A stretch of DNA of 49,367 bases from Acidobacteriota bacterium. Lineage in GTDB: Bacteria > Acidobacteriota > Terriglobia > Bryobacterales > Bryobacteraceae. Below the pieces are notes generated by a model. It worked only from the letters and a program-made list of their open reading frames with translations, did not search any database and was not told the DNA's origin. A program made the translations under genes and the position numbers. Shown here piece after piece: positions 34,668 through 42,853 of this stretch (position 1 is the first letter of the stretch; the number at the start of each line of letters is the position of its first letter). The stretch spans positions 1 to 49,367 of the forward strand of contig QHXW01000413.1 in NCBI GenBank assembly GCA_003223115.1. The letters run 5' to 3'.

Positions 34668-35666
34668 TCAGTACGCCCAACGCCAGAGACTGGCTCCTAC
34701 GGTGTAACCCGCGCCAACGGCGGCAAACAGTACCAGGTCGCCTTTCGAGAGCCGTCGGGCCTCAATCGCATCGCGGGTGGCCAACGGAATGGTTCCCGCG
34801 GTTGTATTCCCGAAGCGGTCGATGTTGATCACCACCCGGTTGCAATCAAGCCCCAGCCGCTCGGCGGTGGCAGTAATGATGCGTCGATTGGCCTGATGCG
34901 GGATCAATAGGCTCACGTCCCTGGTGGACAGGCCATTCCGCTGCAACAGATCGCGGCAGACTTCATACATTTTCCGCACGGCATATCTAAAGACCTGCTG
35001 CCCATCCTGATGTACGAAGTGCAGCCGTTTCTGTACAGTCTCCGCGGTCGCTGGCATACGGCTGCCGCCGGCAGGCATCTTGAGGTAATCGCCGCCCGAG
35101 CCGTCGATCTCTCCCAGAAAGTCGATGAATCCCAGACGCTGGTCGTCGTTTTCAGCCAGCGGCTCGAGCACCATGGCTCCGGCGCCGTCGCCAAAAAGCA
35201 CGCAAGTGCCGCGATCGGTATAGTCGATGATACGGCTCATCGTGTCGGCGCCAATAATCAGGACGCGATCGTGGGTTCCGGCCCCAACCAGATGGGCGCC
35301 CGTTGTGAGTCCGTACAAAAATCCGGAGCACGCGGCCACCAGATCAAAACCCCAGGCATGGGTCGCTCCGAGACGTTTCTGGACCAGGCAGGCAGTGGAC
35401 GGAAACAGCATGTCGGGCGTGACGGTGCACACCAGAATGGCATCCAGATCTTCGGGGGCGAGTTTGCGCTGGGCCAACGCTTGTTTGGCCGCCTCCACGG
35501 CGAGATCTGAAGTTGCCGTACCGGGATCTGCAATGCGTCGCTCGGATATCCCCGTGCGCTCGAGAATCCATTGATTATTTGTGTCGACAAGCTTTTCGAG
35601 ATCGAAATTGTTCAGGACGCGCTGGGGTGTGTAACATCCAAGAGCGCTGATCTTGACTTTACGCAC
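34668..35666 (-). CDS. fabH: 3-oxoacyl-ACP synthase III
   Basis: The 332-residue protein carries the KAS III catalytic triad: Cys113 in DLVAACSGFLYGL, His in LLIPHQANRRI and Asn in IDRFGNTTAGTIP. The N-terminal TDEWI-like segment is TNNQWILERTGISERRIADP. It condenses acetyl-CoA (or a branched acyl-CoA) with malonyl-ACP to start fatty-acid synthesis, in the cytoplasm. Length is normal. No plsX, fabD or acpP is beside it, as the cluster would be in many bacteria. Its 5' end overlaps the frame extension of the divergent SprT-like gene, but not the chosen start at 35704. Confidence 0.94.
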   Translation of the reverse strand: MRKVKISALGCYTPQRVLNNFDLEKLVDTNNQWILERTGISERRIADPGTATSDLAVEAAKQALAQRKLAPEDLDAILVCTVTPDMLFPSTACLVQKRLGATHAWGFDLVAACSGFLYGLTTGAHLVGAGTHDRVLIIGADTMSRIIDYTDRGTCVLFGDGAGAMVLEPLAENDDQRLGFIDFLGEIDGSGGDYLKMPAGGSRMPATAETVQKRLHFVHQDGQQVFRYAVRKMYEVCRDLLQRNGLSTRDVSLLIPHQANRRIITATAERLGLDCNRVVINIDRFGNTTAGTIPLATRDAIEARRLSKGDLVLFAAVGAGYTVGASLWRWAY

Positions 35667-35703
35667 GGGTCCTCGCGATCAAAAAAGGCGCAATGACCTT
35701 GAT

Positions 35704-36474
35704 ATGTTAAATTCGGAAGAAATGCAAGTTCACCCGAAGGACGTTTCGGGAACTCACGCACTTGCAGGCATCCAGAGCAGCCTTCTGTTCGAAACCGCGG
35801 ACGAGATTTACGCCCGTGTGTTCCAGGAACTGAAGCCGCGGACCAAAGTGCCTGCCGTTCAAGTGGAATTCTGCCCGTTTGCCAACGCCGACAGCTTCGT
35901 CCGCTGGGACGAAAACGGGATTCGCGTGCGCATTTCCGACATCCTGCAGGCGGCGCCGGCGCCGGTTGTGGAGGCGCTGGCCCACATCCTGTTGTCAAAA
36001 CTTTTCCGTCGGCCGGTGCCCCGCATTTACGGGCATCGTTACCGGCTTTATCTCAATCGGCGCGATATGCGCCGGCAAATGCATCTGTTGCGCCAGCTCC
36101 GGGGGCGCAAATTCATTTCGTCTCCCCGGGGAACACATCACGACCTGGAAGAATTGTTCGACGCGCTGAATGCTCGCTTCTTTGACGGGCTGATGGGGCG
36201 CCCGCAATTGGGCTGGAGCCGCCAGGCATCCCGATCGATGCTGGGGCATTTTGATCCTTCGCACAACGCGATTATCATCAGCCGTATTTTCGACAATCCA
36301 AAAACTCCCCGGCTTGCGCTGGAATATGTCTTGTTTCATGAGATGCTGCACCTGCGATTCCCAGTGGATCATCGCGGTTCCCGCCGCCGTGTGCACACGC
36401 GCGAGTTTCGGGCCGCCGAGAACGATTTTCCAAGGCTTCGGGAAGCGCAGGAACTCCTCAAGAGGCTGGAGTGA
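35704..36474 (+). CDS. SprT-like zinc metalloprotein
   Basis: From ATG 35704 (a later ATG at 35722 is possible) the 256-residue protein has an N-terminal region without known domain. A SprT-like catalytic part starts around residue 135 with HHDLEELFDALNARFFDGLM and GWSRQASRSMLGHFDPSHNA. The zinc site is HEMLH in EYVLFHEMLHLRFPVDHRG. A further His in RRRVHTREFRAAE may be the third ligand. SprT/Spartan proteins are DNA-protein crosslink proteases in eukaryotes; bacterial members are uncharacterised. The basic C-terminal third would suit nucleic-acid contact, which is inference. A strong hairpin follows its stop codon. Confidence 0.75.
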   Translation: MLNSEEMQVHPKDVSGTHALAGIQSSLLFETADEIYARVFQELKPRTKVPAVQVEFCPFANADSFVRWDENGIRVRISDILQAAPAPVVEALAHILLSKLFRRPVPRIYGHRYRLYLNRRDMRRQMHLLRQLRGRKFISSPRGTHHDLEELFDALNARFFDGLMGRPQLGWSRQASRSMLGHFDPSHNAIIISRIFDNPKTPRLALEYVLFHEMLHLRFPVDHRGSRRRVHTREFRAAENDFPRLREAQELLKRLE

Positions 36475-36490
36475 GGGACCCAAAATGAGA

Positions 36491-36514
36491 AACGGGCTGC
36501 CGGGGCAGCCCGTT
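36491..36514. terminator. GC-rich hairpin between convergent genes
   Basis: AACGGGCTGCC and GGCAGCCCGTT form a perfect 11-bp stem around a 2-base centre (a loop of about four bases in practice). It lies 16 bp after the SprT-like stop codon and 24 bp before the end of the converging unknown gene. There is no U-tract of note on either strand, so it is an imperfect intrinsic terminator. It may serve both genes, or act as an mRNA 3'-end stabiliser. Confidence 0.65.
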
Positions 36515-36538
36515 CATGAAACTAGCTGAGATCGAAGG

Positions 36539-37078
36539 TCAGGCGACCGAGGGTTGAGCAGAGAGCGCCAGGGCCCGCAACTGCGCTCCCATGGCGTCCA
36601 GGGTGTCCACCAGGTGCTGGACATTGACGCTGGGTGCGCTCATACCGAATCCGCACAGGACCAGTCTGAACTCAAGGACCGTCATGTTGGCGCTAAACAG
36701 CACACGCTGTTTGAGCAGCATACCGGCAAGAGCCGAGCGGTCAGCCGACGCATGAATCATCAGAATCTGGAGTGCGCGGGTGACGCGCGTGAAGTCTCGT
36801 CCCAGGCAGCGGGCATATCCCCGGAAGATCTCGATGCGGGTTGCCCGGAAATGGCGCGCCGAACGACGGTCGTATGCCCGGTGTGACTGAAGGAACTGGA
36901 AGTCTGCCTGGTTCAGCAGCCGATCCATCGGCTTATATCTCTCGACGGAAAACAAGCTTTCCAGGTCGTTCCCGATTCCCGACACGGCCTTTCGCGACGC
37001 CAGCTTCTTGAACAACGCGACGAAAGCCACTATGAGAACCGCAAAAATTGCAGCCGTAGATAGCGGAATTAGATGCAT
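36539..37078 (-). CDS. membrane-anchored protein of unknown function
   Basis: I start at ATG 37078 (MHLIPLSTAAIFAVLIVAFV), which places one transmembrane helix at residues 5-25; an ATG at 37099 adds seven residues. The soluble part of about 150 residues is mostly helical and basic: SVERYKPMDRLLNQADFQFL, RRSARHFRATRIEIFRGYAR and LSANMTVLEFRLVLCGFGM-like strings without a known motif. Proteins of this layout (single helix, then a basic helical domain) occur as hypothetical genes in Acidobacteriota. No neighbour hints at a role. Confidence 0.6.
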   Translation of the reverse strand: MHLIPLSTAAIFAVLIVAFVALFKKLASRKAVSGIGNDLESLFSVERYKPMDRLLNQADFQFLQSHRAYDRRSARHFRATRIEIFRGYARCLGRDFTRVTRALQILMIHASADRSALAGMLLKQRVLFSANMTVLEFRLVLCGFGMSAPSVNVQHLVDTLDAMGAQLRALALSAQPSVA

Positions 37079-37534
37079 AGTTGAAGTGTGCTCCACCACG
37101 TCGGTTTGAGGATACCCGAGTTTTCAGGTAAATGCAATCGAATTTTAGTCTACAATCCGACCTACACTGGCGTCAGCCGAACGTCAGTAGTCGATCGTTA
37201 AATACCCTAATTTCTTACTGCTGCGCGCAACCTCCTGGACTGGCAACAGGATAGCTGCTTGGTGGGCCGGTTGGGTGGAACGGACGCACCCCGGCGGCTC
37301 CGAAAATAGCTCTTGTGGAGGCTTCTCGGGAGCGACAAAAATGGATGAATGCTCTCGCTCCTAGCGGAAATCGGGATTGAATTAACGCCTCGGTTTACAG
37401 GGAGTAACCCCGGCCAATGCTATCCCAGGTTAATTGATTGCGAACGGCGCCATTTTTTTTACGGAAGCGGAACACGATTTGAAGTTTTGTTCTTAAACTC
37501 GCCGTGGCGAGGAGAATCTACAAGCCACACACAA
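37079..37534. other. intergenic stretch between divergent unknown genes
   Basis: This 456-bp stretch holds no supportable gene. A plus-strand frame from 37349 is an upstream extension of the next gene, but its residues look non-coding (many Cys, Arg, Ser and Trp; no motif). GAGGAGA at 37509-37515 is a good ribosome-binding core but lies 19 bp before the likely start at 37535. I found no convincing promoter. Confidence 0.5.
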
Positions 37535-38020
37535 ATGCTGATGTACAATGAACCTAGTCGTTTGGAGCAACACCTGGCTGAGATGAAATTCGATCGCAGC
37601 GCTGCTGCGGATCTGTGGCGGAATACTCTGTCGCAGATTCCCACCACCTTCGGGCGCCTCATTTACCTGGCTTCTTTGCGCGACCAGAATACCGGAGTCT
37701 ACCAGCACCACGGTCTGGCCCAAATTTTCGGGCCGGAACAGGCTGACCAGACGTTAAAACAGAGTCATAACCAGGTTTTTGCCGAATGGCTATGCTTCAC
37801 GCTGGAGCAGCAAAAAGATGATCTAGAAGATTACCTGGACGAGCTCAAAGAAGATAAGAGGACCATCCTGGCAACCTGGATCCGCCTCTCGCCCTACCGC
37901 AATTTCGTGCCGGCATCAGCCCGCGAGGTGGAACGTAACTTATTTAATACTGATCTCGAAACGGTTCTGGAACTCCTCAGGTTCGACTACGCCGTCGCTT
38001 CCCCTGATCCAGACGCATAG
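37535..38020 (+). CDS. acidobacterial protein of unknown function
   Basis: From ATG 37535 or 37541 the protein of about 160 residues is helical and acidic. Strings include EPSRLEQHLAEMKFDRSAAA, LWRNTLSQIPTTFGRLIYLA, SLRDQNTGVYQHHGLAQIFG, and AEWLCFTLEQQKDDLEDYLD followed by ELKEDKRTILATW. I recall near-identical strings (T-F-G-R-L-I/V-Y-L-A-S-L-R-D, H-H-G-L-A) in acidobacterial hypothetical proteins, so it is probably a lineage-specific family. No catalytic motif and no membrane segment. Its last 44 bp overlap the 3' end of the converging regulator gene. Confidence 0.65.
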   Translation: MLMYNEPSRLEQHLAEMKFDRSAAADLWRNTLSQIPTTFGRLIYLASLRDQNTGVYQHHGLAQIFGPEQADQTLKQSHNQVFAEWLCFTLEQQKDDLEDYLDELKEDKRTILATWIRLSPYRNFVPASAREVERNLFNTDLETVLELLRFDYAVASPDPDA

Positions 38021-38759
38021 CCACTCCGATCACCTGGCCCACGACATCAATCTCAGAGGGATAAGTGAATACCTCCGGGTAGCACATCGAGGACGGGTGC
38101 GGCTGCAGCACCAACTGGCTCTCGTTCAAAGTGCACCAACTGCAGGCAAACCCCTTGCGATGTTCGAAAAAGTAGATGGGCCGCTCGAATTCATTGCTCC
38201 ATCCTGAGTTGATCACTTTGCGATGCGCGTCGTCGATGAGAATCAGGGAGCCCGGCTGGAGTAACGGGTACATGGTCCAGTCTTCGGAACCGATGTAAGC
38301 GTAGCGATAGTTTTTCACATCCAACCCGTTGAGCAGGCTCACAGGCAGCTTGCCCCATCGTTGGATCATGCGGCTCAAAAAAGTGGTGCGGCGCAAGTCG
38401 ATGCCTGGGTCGAGCGCCAAAGGCATCTGCATGTCTCCGTAACCGTCGGCTCCGAAGCCGATCAGATGCGTGCGCTGGATCTCGACCGCCGCCCCATCAG
38501 TTGGTAGGTGCGCCATGTTGACCCCGTACCAGTCCAGAACTTCGTTGAAATCGAGACGATAGATCGCGCAAAGCGCATAAAGCCGGTAGATCGTGGGTAC
38601 CGTGCCTTTGTTTTCGATGTCCGCCAGACGGCTGAGGGCGATCGAGAACTCGTCGTTGCTGTGGCGGGCGGCGATCTGATTGCTGGCCTCTTCCACGTCC
38701 CTGTATCTCAAATTGAGTCGTTCGCGAGCTCGCTTCAGCTTCTGTCCAGCTTCTTCCAT
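37977..38759 (-). CDS. HTH regulator with a LexA/S24-like C-domain lacking catalytic residues
   Basis: I start at ATG 38759 (MEEAGQKLKRARERLNLRYR); the longer frame to 38945 runs through ubiX and its promoter. Residues 1-75 form an XRE-type HTH (RLNLRYRDVEEASNQIA, IALSRLADIENKGTVPTIYR). Residues 150-255 look like an S24/LexA fold: SEDWTMYPLLQPGSLILIDD matches G-D-S-M-x-P, but Thr replaces the nucleophile Ser at about 163. The expected Lys strand reads GFACSWCTLNESQLVLQPHP, without a matching Lys. It is therefore probably a non-cleaving regulator that binds a ligand or partner through the S24 domain. It faces ubiX across a region with an 18-bp perfect palindrome, a likely operator. Confidence 0.78.
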   Translation of the reverse strand: MEEAGQKLKRARERLNLRYRDVEEASNQIAARHSNDEFSIALSRLADIENKGTVPTIYRLYALCAIYRLDFNEVLDWYGVNMAHLPTDGAAVEIQRTHLIGFGADGYGDMQMPLALDPGIDLRRTTFLSRMIQRWGKLPVSLLNGLDVKNYRYAYIGSEDWTMYPLLQPGSLILIDDAHRKVINSGWSNEFERPIYFFEHRKGFACSWCTLNESQLVLQPHPSSMCYPEVFTYPSEIDVVGQVIGVAMRLDQGKRRRSRT

Positions 38760-38873
38760 GCTATGATTCCGTGTCTGGGCGGCCGAAGTCGATGCGGTTC
38801 CCGCATTCATACATCCAGCTGGTGGAATTATATCGACGCGAAAGGCCGAGCGGCAAGCATTCGAGTGAGTTTC

Positions 38874-38891
38874 TGTTCTGAATTCAGAACA
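38874..38891. promoter_or_regulatory. 18-bp perfect palindrome, candidate operator
   Basis: TGTTCTGAATTCAGAACA is a perfect inverted repeat with two 9-base arms. It lies 23 bp before the ubiX TTG start, near the ubiX ribosome-binding site (GAGGAG at 38903-38908). It is about 115 bp upstream of the start of the divergent HTH/S24-like regulator. Size and symmetry suit a dimeric HTH regulator. It is not a classical enterobacterial LexA box (CTGT-N8-ACAG). Confidence 0.6.
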
Positions 38892-38914
38892 TAATTTCCA
38901 CCGAGGAGCGAATT

Positions 38915-39487
38915 TTGAAAATTGTTGTGGGCGTGTCTGGCGCAAGCGGAGGCATCTATGGGCTCCGTCTGCTCGAAAAATTGCGCCTGCAATCCCACGT
39001 CGAAATTCACCTGATTCTTACTCGTTCCGGAGAAAAGACGCTATTTCTGGAAACTGGGAAAAAAGCGGCGGATCTGAAAGCGCTGGCACATTGCAGCTAT
39101 TCGCTCGAGGACATCTCGGCCAGGCTGGCAAGCGGATCCTATCGGACGGACGGCATGGTGATCGCCCCCTGCTCCATCCACACTATGTCGGCCATTGCCC
39201 ATGGCATCAGCTCGAACCTGCTGATCCGCGCGGCCGACGTGACACTCAAGGAGCGCCGCAAACTGGTGTTGATCGTGCGTGAGACCCCTTTGCACCTGGG
39301 ACATCTCCGAACGATGCTGGCTTTGGCCGAGATGGGTGCGATAATCGCTCCGCCTGTTCCTGCCTTCTATCACCATCCGATGACCATAGAGGATCTGGTG
39401 GATCACAGCGTCGACCGCGTCCTCGACCTGTTAGAGGTGCCTAGCCGTACAGCCCGCCGCTGGGAAGGAGCCGCCACTCAGGAATGA
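38915..39487 (+). CDS. ubiX: flavin prenyltransferase UbiX
   Basis: The TTG at 38915 has GAGGAG with 6-base spacing and gives KIVVGVSGASGGIYGLRLLE, the FMN-binding N-terminus of UbiX/Pad1. Other family strings are DGMVIAPCSIHTMSAIAHGI, SSNLLIRAADVTLKERRKLV, VLIVRETPLHLGHLRTML and PPVPAFYHHP with TIEDLVDH. UbiX attaches a dimethylallyl group to reduced FMN to form prenyl-FMN, the cofactor of UbiD decarboxylases. No ubiD lies within the window. Length, 190 residues, is normal. It overlaps pheA by 4 bp (ATGA). Confidence 0.95.
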   Translation: MKIVVGVSGASGGIYGLRLLEKLRLQSHVEIHLILTRSGEKTLFLETGKKAADLKALAHCSYSLEDISARLASGSYRTDGMVIAPCSIHTMSAIAHGISSNLLIRAADVTLKERRKLVLIVRETPLHLGHLRTMLALAEMGAIIAPPVPAFYHHPMTIEDLVDHSVDRVLDLLEVPSRTARRWEGAATQE

Positions 39488-40350
39488 AAGCCAGATCCGG
39501 ACGCCGGAAAAAGAAGGTCGCGTTTCAGGGCGAGCGTGGGGCCTTCAGCGAAGAAGCCGCCCGCAAGCTGCTGGGTCCGGCGGTCGTCGTGGTGCCGTGC
39601 CAGCGTTTCGAAGATGTGTTTCGCAGTCTAGAGCAGCGCAAAACGGATGCCGCGGTCATTCCCATCGAAAACACGCTGCACGGCTCGGTCCACGAGAATT
39701 ACGACCATCTGTTGCATTTTGACCTTCCGATCGTCGGCGAGACGAAAATACGGATCGTCCATCACTTAATTGCGCCCGCGGATGTCCCCTTTGCCAAGCT
39801 GCGGCGTGTGTATTCACACCCTGTTGCCCTCAACCAATGTCTGTCGTTCTTCGCCAAGAACAGACAATTGGAGCAGGTGCCGTTTTATGACACGGCGGGA
39901 AGTGTGAAGATGATCATGAGCGAAAGGCCACCGGACGCGGCTGCCATCGCCTCCGAGGTGGCCGCCGAGATTTACGGGGCGAAGATCCTTCGCCGGTCCA
40001 TTGAAGACGATCGCCAGAATTTCACCAGGTTCTTTCTGCTGCACCGGCCCGGAAAAAACCGGTCGCGGGCGCCACGGGCGGGCAAGAACGCGGAGTGGAA
40101 AACTTCGGTGGTTTTTACCACGCGGAATGTGCCGGGCGCGCTGTTTCGATCGCTCAGCGCCTTTTCCCTTCGCGATTTGAATCTCGCCAAGATTGAATCC
40201 CGGCCTTTGCGCGGCAAACCCTGGGAGTACCTGTTTTATCTGGATTTTATCGGACGCGTAGACGAGCCAACGTCGCAGAATGCGCTGAGACACCTCGGTG
40301 AGCTGGCCGACCTGCTGCGGGTCCTCGGATCCTATCCACGGGGCGACTAA
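39484..40350 (+). CDS. pheA: prephenate dehydratase
   Basis: The ATG overlaps the ubiX stop. The 288-residue protein has KKVAFQGERGAFSEEAARKL, DAAVIPIENTLHGSVHENYD, HPVALNQCLSFFAKNRQLEQ and YDTAGSVKMIMSERPPDAAA. The TAGSV-type motif and the Thr in NFTRFFLLHR are catalytic-site hallmarks. A C-terminal ACT domain (KTSVVFTTRNVPGALFRSLS, LRDLNLAKIESRPLRGKPWE) mediates feedback inhibition by phenylalanine: the R-D-L-N-L-x-K-I-E-S-R-P form matches the ESRP effector-binding motif. It converts prephenate to phenylpyruvate. No chorismate mutase domain is fused. Confidence 0.95.
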   Translation: MKARSGRRKKKVAFQGERGAFSEEAARKLLGPAVVVVPCQRFEDVFRSLEQRKTDAAVIPIENTLHGSVHENYDHLLHFDLPIVGETKIRIVHHLIAPADVPFAKLRRVYSHPVALNQCLSFFAKNRQLEQVPFYDTAGSVKMIMSERPPDAAAIASEVAAEIYGAKILRRSIEDDRQNFTRFFLLHRPGKNRSRAPRAGKNAEWKTSVVFTTRNVPGALFRSLSAFSLRDLNLAKIESRPLRGKPWEYLFYLDFIGRVDEPTSQNALRHLGELADLLRVLGSYPRGD

Positions 40351-40427
40351 AAACAACGGTTTGGTACCCTTGAGACGGGGGCCGGCATCTATAGCTGTGG
40401 GTGGACATTTCTATCTATAAGGTCGTT

Positions 40428-42848
40428 ATGACGGTGGATGAAAAAGTCGAACAAAAAAGTGAAGATCAGAGCCGGCACCTCGAAAAAGCCCCGGCGCTCG
40501 TCGAGGAACTGCCGATCCTGACGGTTCGTGACACGGTGCTGTTTCCAAACGCGTTGTTGCCCATCAAGGTCGGACGGCCCAGTTCCATGACGCTGGTTGG
40601 TGCGCTCGGTGAGAACCGGTTGCTCGGTGTCGTTTCACAGCTCGATCCACGCGTTGAATCTCCCGGGCCCAGCGATCTGTACGACGTGGGTACCGTCGCC
40701 ATGATTCATAAAGTGGTTCGCATGAAGGACAGCCTGTTGCTGTTCTGCGAAGGCGTGTCACGCATGCGGGTTCGCAGCTACACAGCGGTCGAACCGTTTC
40801 TGCGGGCGCAAATTGACCGGCTGCCCGAAATAGAACCAGAACCCACGCCGGAACTGGAAGCGCTCAGACGCAACGTGTTGAGCGCATTCCAGCAGATTGT
40901 CGCCGCTTCACCGAACCTTTCCGATGAACTGGTCACCACCGCTACGAACACTCAGGAATTCGGGCGCCTGGCGGACCTGATTGCGGGAGTTCTTCCTGGT
41001 CTGAGCCCTGCCGAGCGGCAAGAGGTGCTGGAACAGTTGGATGCCCGGGCACGCCTGGCATTCGTGCATAAGCATCTGGTGCGCGAGAACGAGCTGCTGG
41101 AGTTGCGCACAAAAATTCAATCTCAGGTGCAAGGGCAGCTCTCGCAGACCCAGCGCGAGTTCTATCTGCGGGAGCAGATGAAAGCCATTCAGAAAGAACT
41201 GGGTGAGGGTGACGATTCGCACCGCGATATCGATGAGATCCGCGAGAAGTTAGAGGCCGCCGGCATGCCGGAAGCCGTCAAGGAGGAAGCCACTAAAGAG
41301 CTCAACCGTCTGGGGCGCATCTCGACCCTGTCACCCGAGTATTCCGTGGCCCGGACCTACATCGAGTGGATGGTGAGTCTACCGTGGAACAAGGCATCGG
41401 CCGAGCCGGTCAACGTGCAGCGAGCCGCGAAGATTCTGAATGAAGATCACTACGACCTCGAGAAAGTCAAAGAGCGAATCCTCGACTTTCTTGCCGTCCT
41501 GCAGCTCAAGCCGGTAGTGAAAGGCCCTATTCTCTGTTTTGTAGGGCCTCCAGGCGTGGGGAAGACTTCACTCGGCAAATCCATCGCCCGCGCTTTAGGC
41601 CGTAAGTTCGCGCGCATATCGATGGGCGGCATGCATGACGAAGCTGAGATTCGCGGCCATCGGCGCACCTACATTGGCGCGCTGCCCGGCCAGATTATTC
41701 AGAGCATCCGCCGCGCCGGCACCAACGACCCCGTGTTCATGCTGGATGAAGTGGACAAGTTGGGGCGCGACTTTCGCGGCGATCCGGCTTCGGCTCTGCT
41801 CGAGGTGCTGGATCCGGAGCAGAACTCGACCTTCCGGGACAACTATCTCGACGTTCCCTTCGATTTGTCGCACGTGCTCTTCATCACCACCGCCAACGTC
41901 CTCGATACCATTCCCGAGGCGCTGCGCGATCGCATGGAAATCATCGACTTGCAGGGCTACACGGAACAGGAAAAAGTGATGATTGCGTTTCGCTACCTGA
42001 TTCCGCGCCAGATGAAGGAGAACGGCCTGGAGAATGAAAACGCCCTCAATTTTTCCGAAGAGGCCGTTCGGTTTCTCATTCGCCGCTACACGCGGGAAGC
42101 CGGCGTTCGCAACCTGGAGCGGGAAATCGGCAGCCTGTGCCGCAAGCGCGCGCGTTCCATTGCCGTAGGCAAGACGGAAAGCGCCGAGATTACCCCGCAA
42201 CGCGTGGAGGACCTTCTGGGAGCAGCGCGATTCCGGCCAGATATGGAAGTGGCCGAGCGTACCCGGCGCCCCGGCGTCGCGGTGGGATTGGCCTGGACGC
42301 CCGTTGGCGGCGACGTGCTTTTTGTGGAAGCCGGACGCATGCCGGGCGGCAGCAAAGGCTTGATCATGACCGGTCAACTTGGTTCGGTCATGCAGGAATC
42401 CGTGCAAGCAGCGTTGACCTGGGTACGAGCCAACGCCACTAATTACGCGATTGATCCCGATGTGTTCAAGACCAGCGACATCCACGTGCACGTGCCGGCG
42501 GGCGCCATTCCCAAAGATGGACCGTCGGCCGGCATCACGATGGCTGCCGCGCTCATGTCCATGCTCACCGAACGCCGCATACGTCCGAACCTTGCCATGA
42601 CCGGCGAGATTACGCTCACTGGCCTGGTGCTGCCTGTAGGCGGTATCAAGGAAAAAGTGTTGGCGGCCAAGCGCAGCGGCGTGCTCGAAGTGATTCTGCC
42701 GCACGAAAACGAAGTCAATGTGAAGGAAGATTTGAAAACCGAGCAGATCGCCGACATGCGGATACACTACGTGCACACCATGGAGGAAGTCATCGAAATC
42801 GCGCTTGAACCTCAGGCTGGTGCGCCCGGCGCCAGGCGGGCGGCATAA
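40428..42848 (+). CDS. lon: Lon ATP-dependent protease
   Basis: I start at ATG 40428 (MTVDEKVEQKSEDQ); an in-frame GTG at 40401 has no better support. The protein of about 806 residues has the Lon N-domain (LPILTVRDTVLFPNALLPIK), a long helical linker, Walker A GPPGVGKT (about residues 372-379), Walker B in PVFMLDEVDKLGRDF and sensor residues in SHVLFITTANVLDTIPEALR. The C-terminal peptidase has the Ser-Lys dyad in PKDGPSAGITMA and LPVGGIKEKVLAAKR. It degrades misfolded and regulatory proteins. Placement after ubiX-pheA (77 bp gap) suggests a separate transcript or partial read-through. Confidence 0.96.
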   Translation: MTVDEKVEQKSEDQSRHLEKAPALVEELPILTVRDTVLFPNALLPIKVGRPSSMTLVGALGENRLLGVVSQLDPRVESPGPSDLYDVGTVAMIHKVVRMKDSLLLFCEGVSRMRVRSYTAVEPFLRAQIDRLPEIEPEPTPELEALRRNVLSAFQQIVAASPNLSDELVTTATNTQEFGRLADLIAGVLPGLSPAERQEVLEQLDARARLAFVHKHLVRENELLELRTKIQSQVQGQLSQTQREFYLREQMKAIQKELGEGDDSHRDIDEIREKLEAAGMPEAVKEEATKELNRLGRISTLSPEYSVARTYIEWMVSLPWNKASAEPVNVQRAAKILNEDHYDLEKVKERILDFLAVLQLKPVVKGPILCFVGPPGVGKTSLGKSIARALGRKFARISMGGMHDEAEIRGHRRTYIGALPGQIIQSIRRAGTNDPVFMLDEVDKLGRDFRGDPASALLEVLDPEQNSTFRDNYLDVPFDLSHVLFITTANVLDTIPEALRDRMEIIDLQGYTEQEKVMIAFRYLIPRQMKENGLENENALNFSEEAVRFLIRRYTREAGVRNLEREIGSLCRKRARSIAVGKTESAEITPQRVEDLLGAARFRPDMEVAERTRRPGVAVGLAWTPVGGDVLFVEAGRMPGGSKGLIMTGQLGSVMQESVQAALTWVRANATNYAIDPDVFKTSDIHVHVPAGAIPKDGPSAGITMAAALMSMLTERRIRPNLAMTGEITLTGLVLPVGGIKEKVLAAKRSGVLEVILPHENEVNVKEDLKTEQIADMRIHYVHTMEEVIEIALEPQAGAPGARRAA

Positions 42849-42853
42849 GCTCT

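Noticed and set aside
37349-37534. N-terminal extension of the unknown gene at 37535
   Set aside because: The extra residues are rich in Cys, Arg and Trp, and have no motif. The family-like sequence begins at MLMYNEPSRLEQ.
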